Source: Crocinitomix sp.
GTDB taxonomy: Bacteria; Bacteroidota; Bacteroidia; Flavobacteriales_D; Crocinitomicaceae
Length of the DNA: 32,976 nt
Assembly: GCA_013138735.1 (NCBI GenBank)
Contig: WTCE01000154.1
Span: 1 to 32,976 of the forward strand
Reading direction: 5' to 3'
The notes beneath the pieces were generated by a model. It was not told where the DNA came from and did not search any database. It worked only from the letters and a program-made list of their open reading frames with translations. Every line of letters begins with the position of its first letter. Position 1 is the first letter of the stretch. Of this stretch, positions 32,681-32,976 are shown in pieces. The position numbers and the translations under genes are program-made.

Positions 32681-32819
32681 TTCGAGTGATACAAAGAGCA
32701 CTTCGATAGTTCGACAGGCTCACCAACCTAACCTCAGTGTTCTTTGTGTTGAAACTAAAAAAGACCGAGTCAAAACGCATTGAACATTGATAATTGCTCA
32801 TTGCACATTGCCCCCCCCC
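32681..32819. repeat. Composite intergenic repeat cluster ending in a nine-C run
   Basis: The stretch from 32661 to 32883 has no gene. It holds TTCGAGTGAT (32681-32690, also at 18999-19008), an inverted repeat ACAAAGAGCACT (32691-32702) / AGTGTTCTTTGT (32736-32747) enclosing GATAGTTCGACAGGCTCACC, a form I recall from Bacteroidota intergenic repeats, then the repeat TTGAACATTGATAATTG (32780 on; related to 18865-18905) and a run of nine C (32811-32819). The hairpin could stop the operon transcript. Confidence 0.55.
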
Positions 32820-32883
32820 GTCAAACGTATTAAACATTGTACACTTCGACAGCGAGATTCTAAAAATAAAAACATTACTTGCT

Positions 32884-32976
32884 ATGCGGGAAAACTTTGT
32901 TAAAGTCAGAACACAGTTTAAAAATGCTAAAAAAGCATTGGAAATCTCTGATCTAACCATTTCGCTTAAAAAAGAA
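32884..32976 (+). CDS. Partial gene start at the right edge
   Basis: ATG at 32884 opens a frame that is still open at the window end: 31 residues, MRENFVKVRTQFKNAKKALE and on, basic and helical. I see no -7 element close by. Too short to place in a family; it could also start elsewhere. Confidence 0.45.
   Translation, partial: MRENFVKVRTQFKNAKKALEISDLTISLKKE

Noticed and set aside
1-32976. CRISPR array, phage structural genes, insertion sequence or toxin-antitoxin pair
   Set aside because: No spaced direct-repeat array, transposase or phage gene is seen. The recombinase is the only mobile-element enzyme in the window.

Overview
The window looks like chromosome from a Bacteroidota bacterium, probably order Flavobacteriales. 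This is inferred from several things seen in the sequence: low GC, start sites with almost no Shine-Dalgarno sequence, promoter elements of the TAnnTTTG type with an upstream TTTG or TTG about 19 bases away, many MKK...SC lipoproteins, two proteins with type IX secretion (T9SS) C-terminal sorting domains, and a methylmalonyl-CoA epimerase. A Crocinitomicaceae/Fluviicola-like host is a guess only.

Layout. Bases 1-2143 are the end of an integrated element: two small unknown genes overlap each other and a large serine recombinase, whose 3' end runs through a tRNA-Ser(GGA) gene read from the other strand. Bases 2525-5298 hold a lipoprotein, an alpha/beta hydrolase flanked by two copies of a hairpin repeat, and a 2-oxoglutarate/iron oxygenase that forms the tail of a clpP-clpX operon (7237 down to 4333). 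The trigger factor gene (tig) lies upstream of clpP, so three proteostasis genes are in line on the minus strand, preceded by tRNA-Leu(UAG). Bases 9121-13157 hold an outer-membrane-type protein, dxr (isoprenoid synthesis) and a secreted cytochrome/copper-monooxygenase-like T9SS protein. Bases 13236-20158, all minus strand, hold a large unknown secreted protein, a lipoprotein, leuS, a cytochrome-like lipoprotein and a superoxide dismutase. From 20283 most genes are on the plus strand: a small acidic lipoprotein, an AsmA-like protein, a sensor histidine kinase, then (minus) methylmalonyl-CoA epimerase and a T9SS cargo protein, then (plus) an orphan peptide-binding lipoprotein with hemW, a free-methionine-sulfoxide reductase, an Ig-like lipoprotein and a FkbM-like methyltransferase. 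A further gene starts at the right edge.

Most genes are housekeeping. The most unusual signal is in the leaders of the two tRNA genes. Each has a clear promoter, a short hairpin, then a partial copy of the 5' part of its own tRNA in which the D-loop is replaced by a related 18-base palindrome, then exactly 13 bases (Ser) or 13 bases (Leu) before the real tRNA. The palindrome starts 22 bases upstream of the tRNA in both cases. The second most interesting feature is the recombinase that is coded through the antisense of the tRNA and of its terminator. Coordinates, motifs and repeats were read by eye; no database search was possible.
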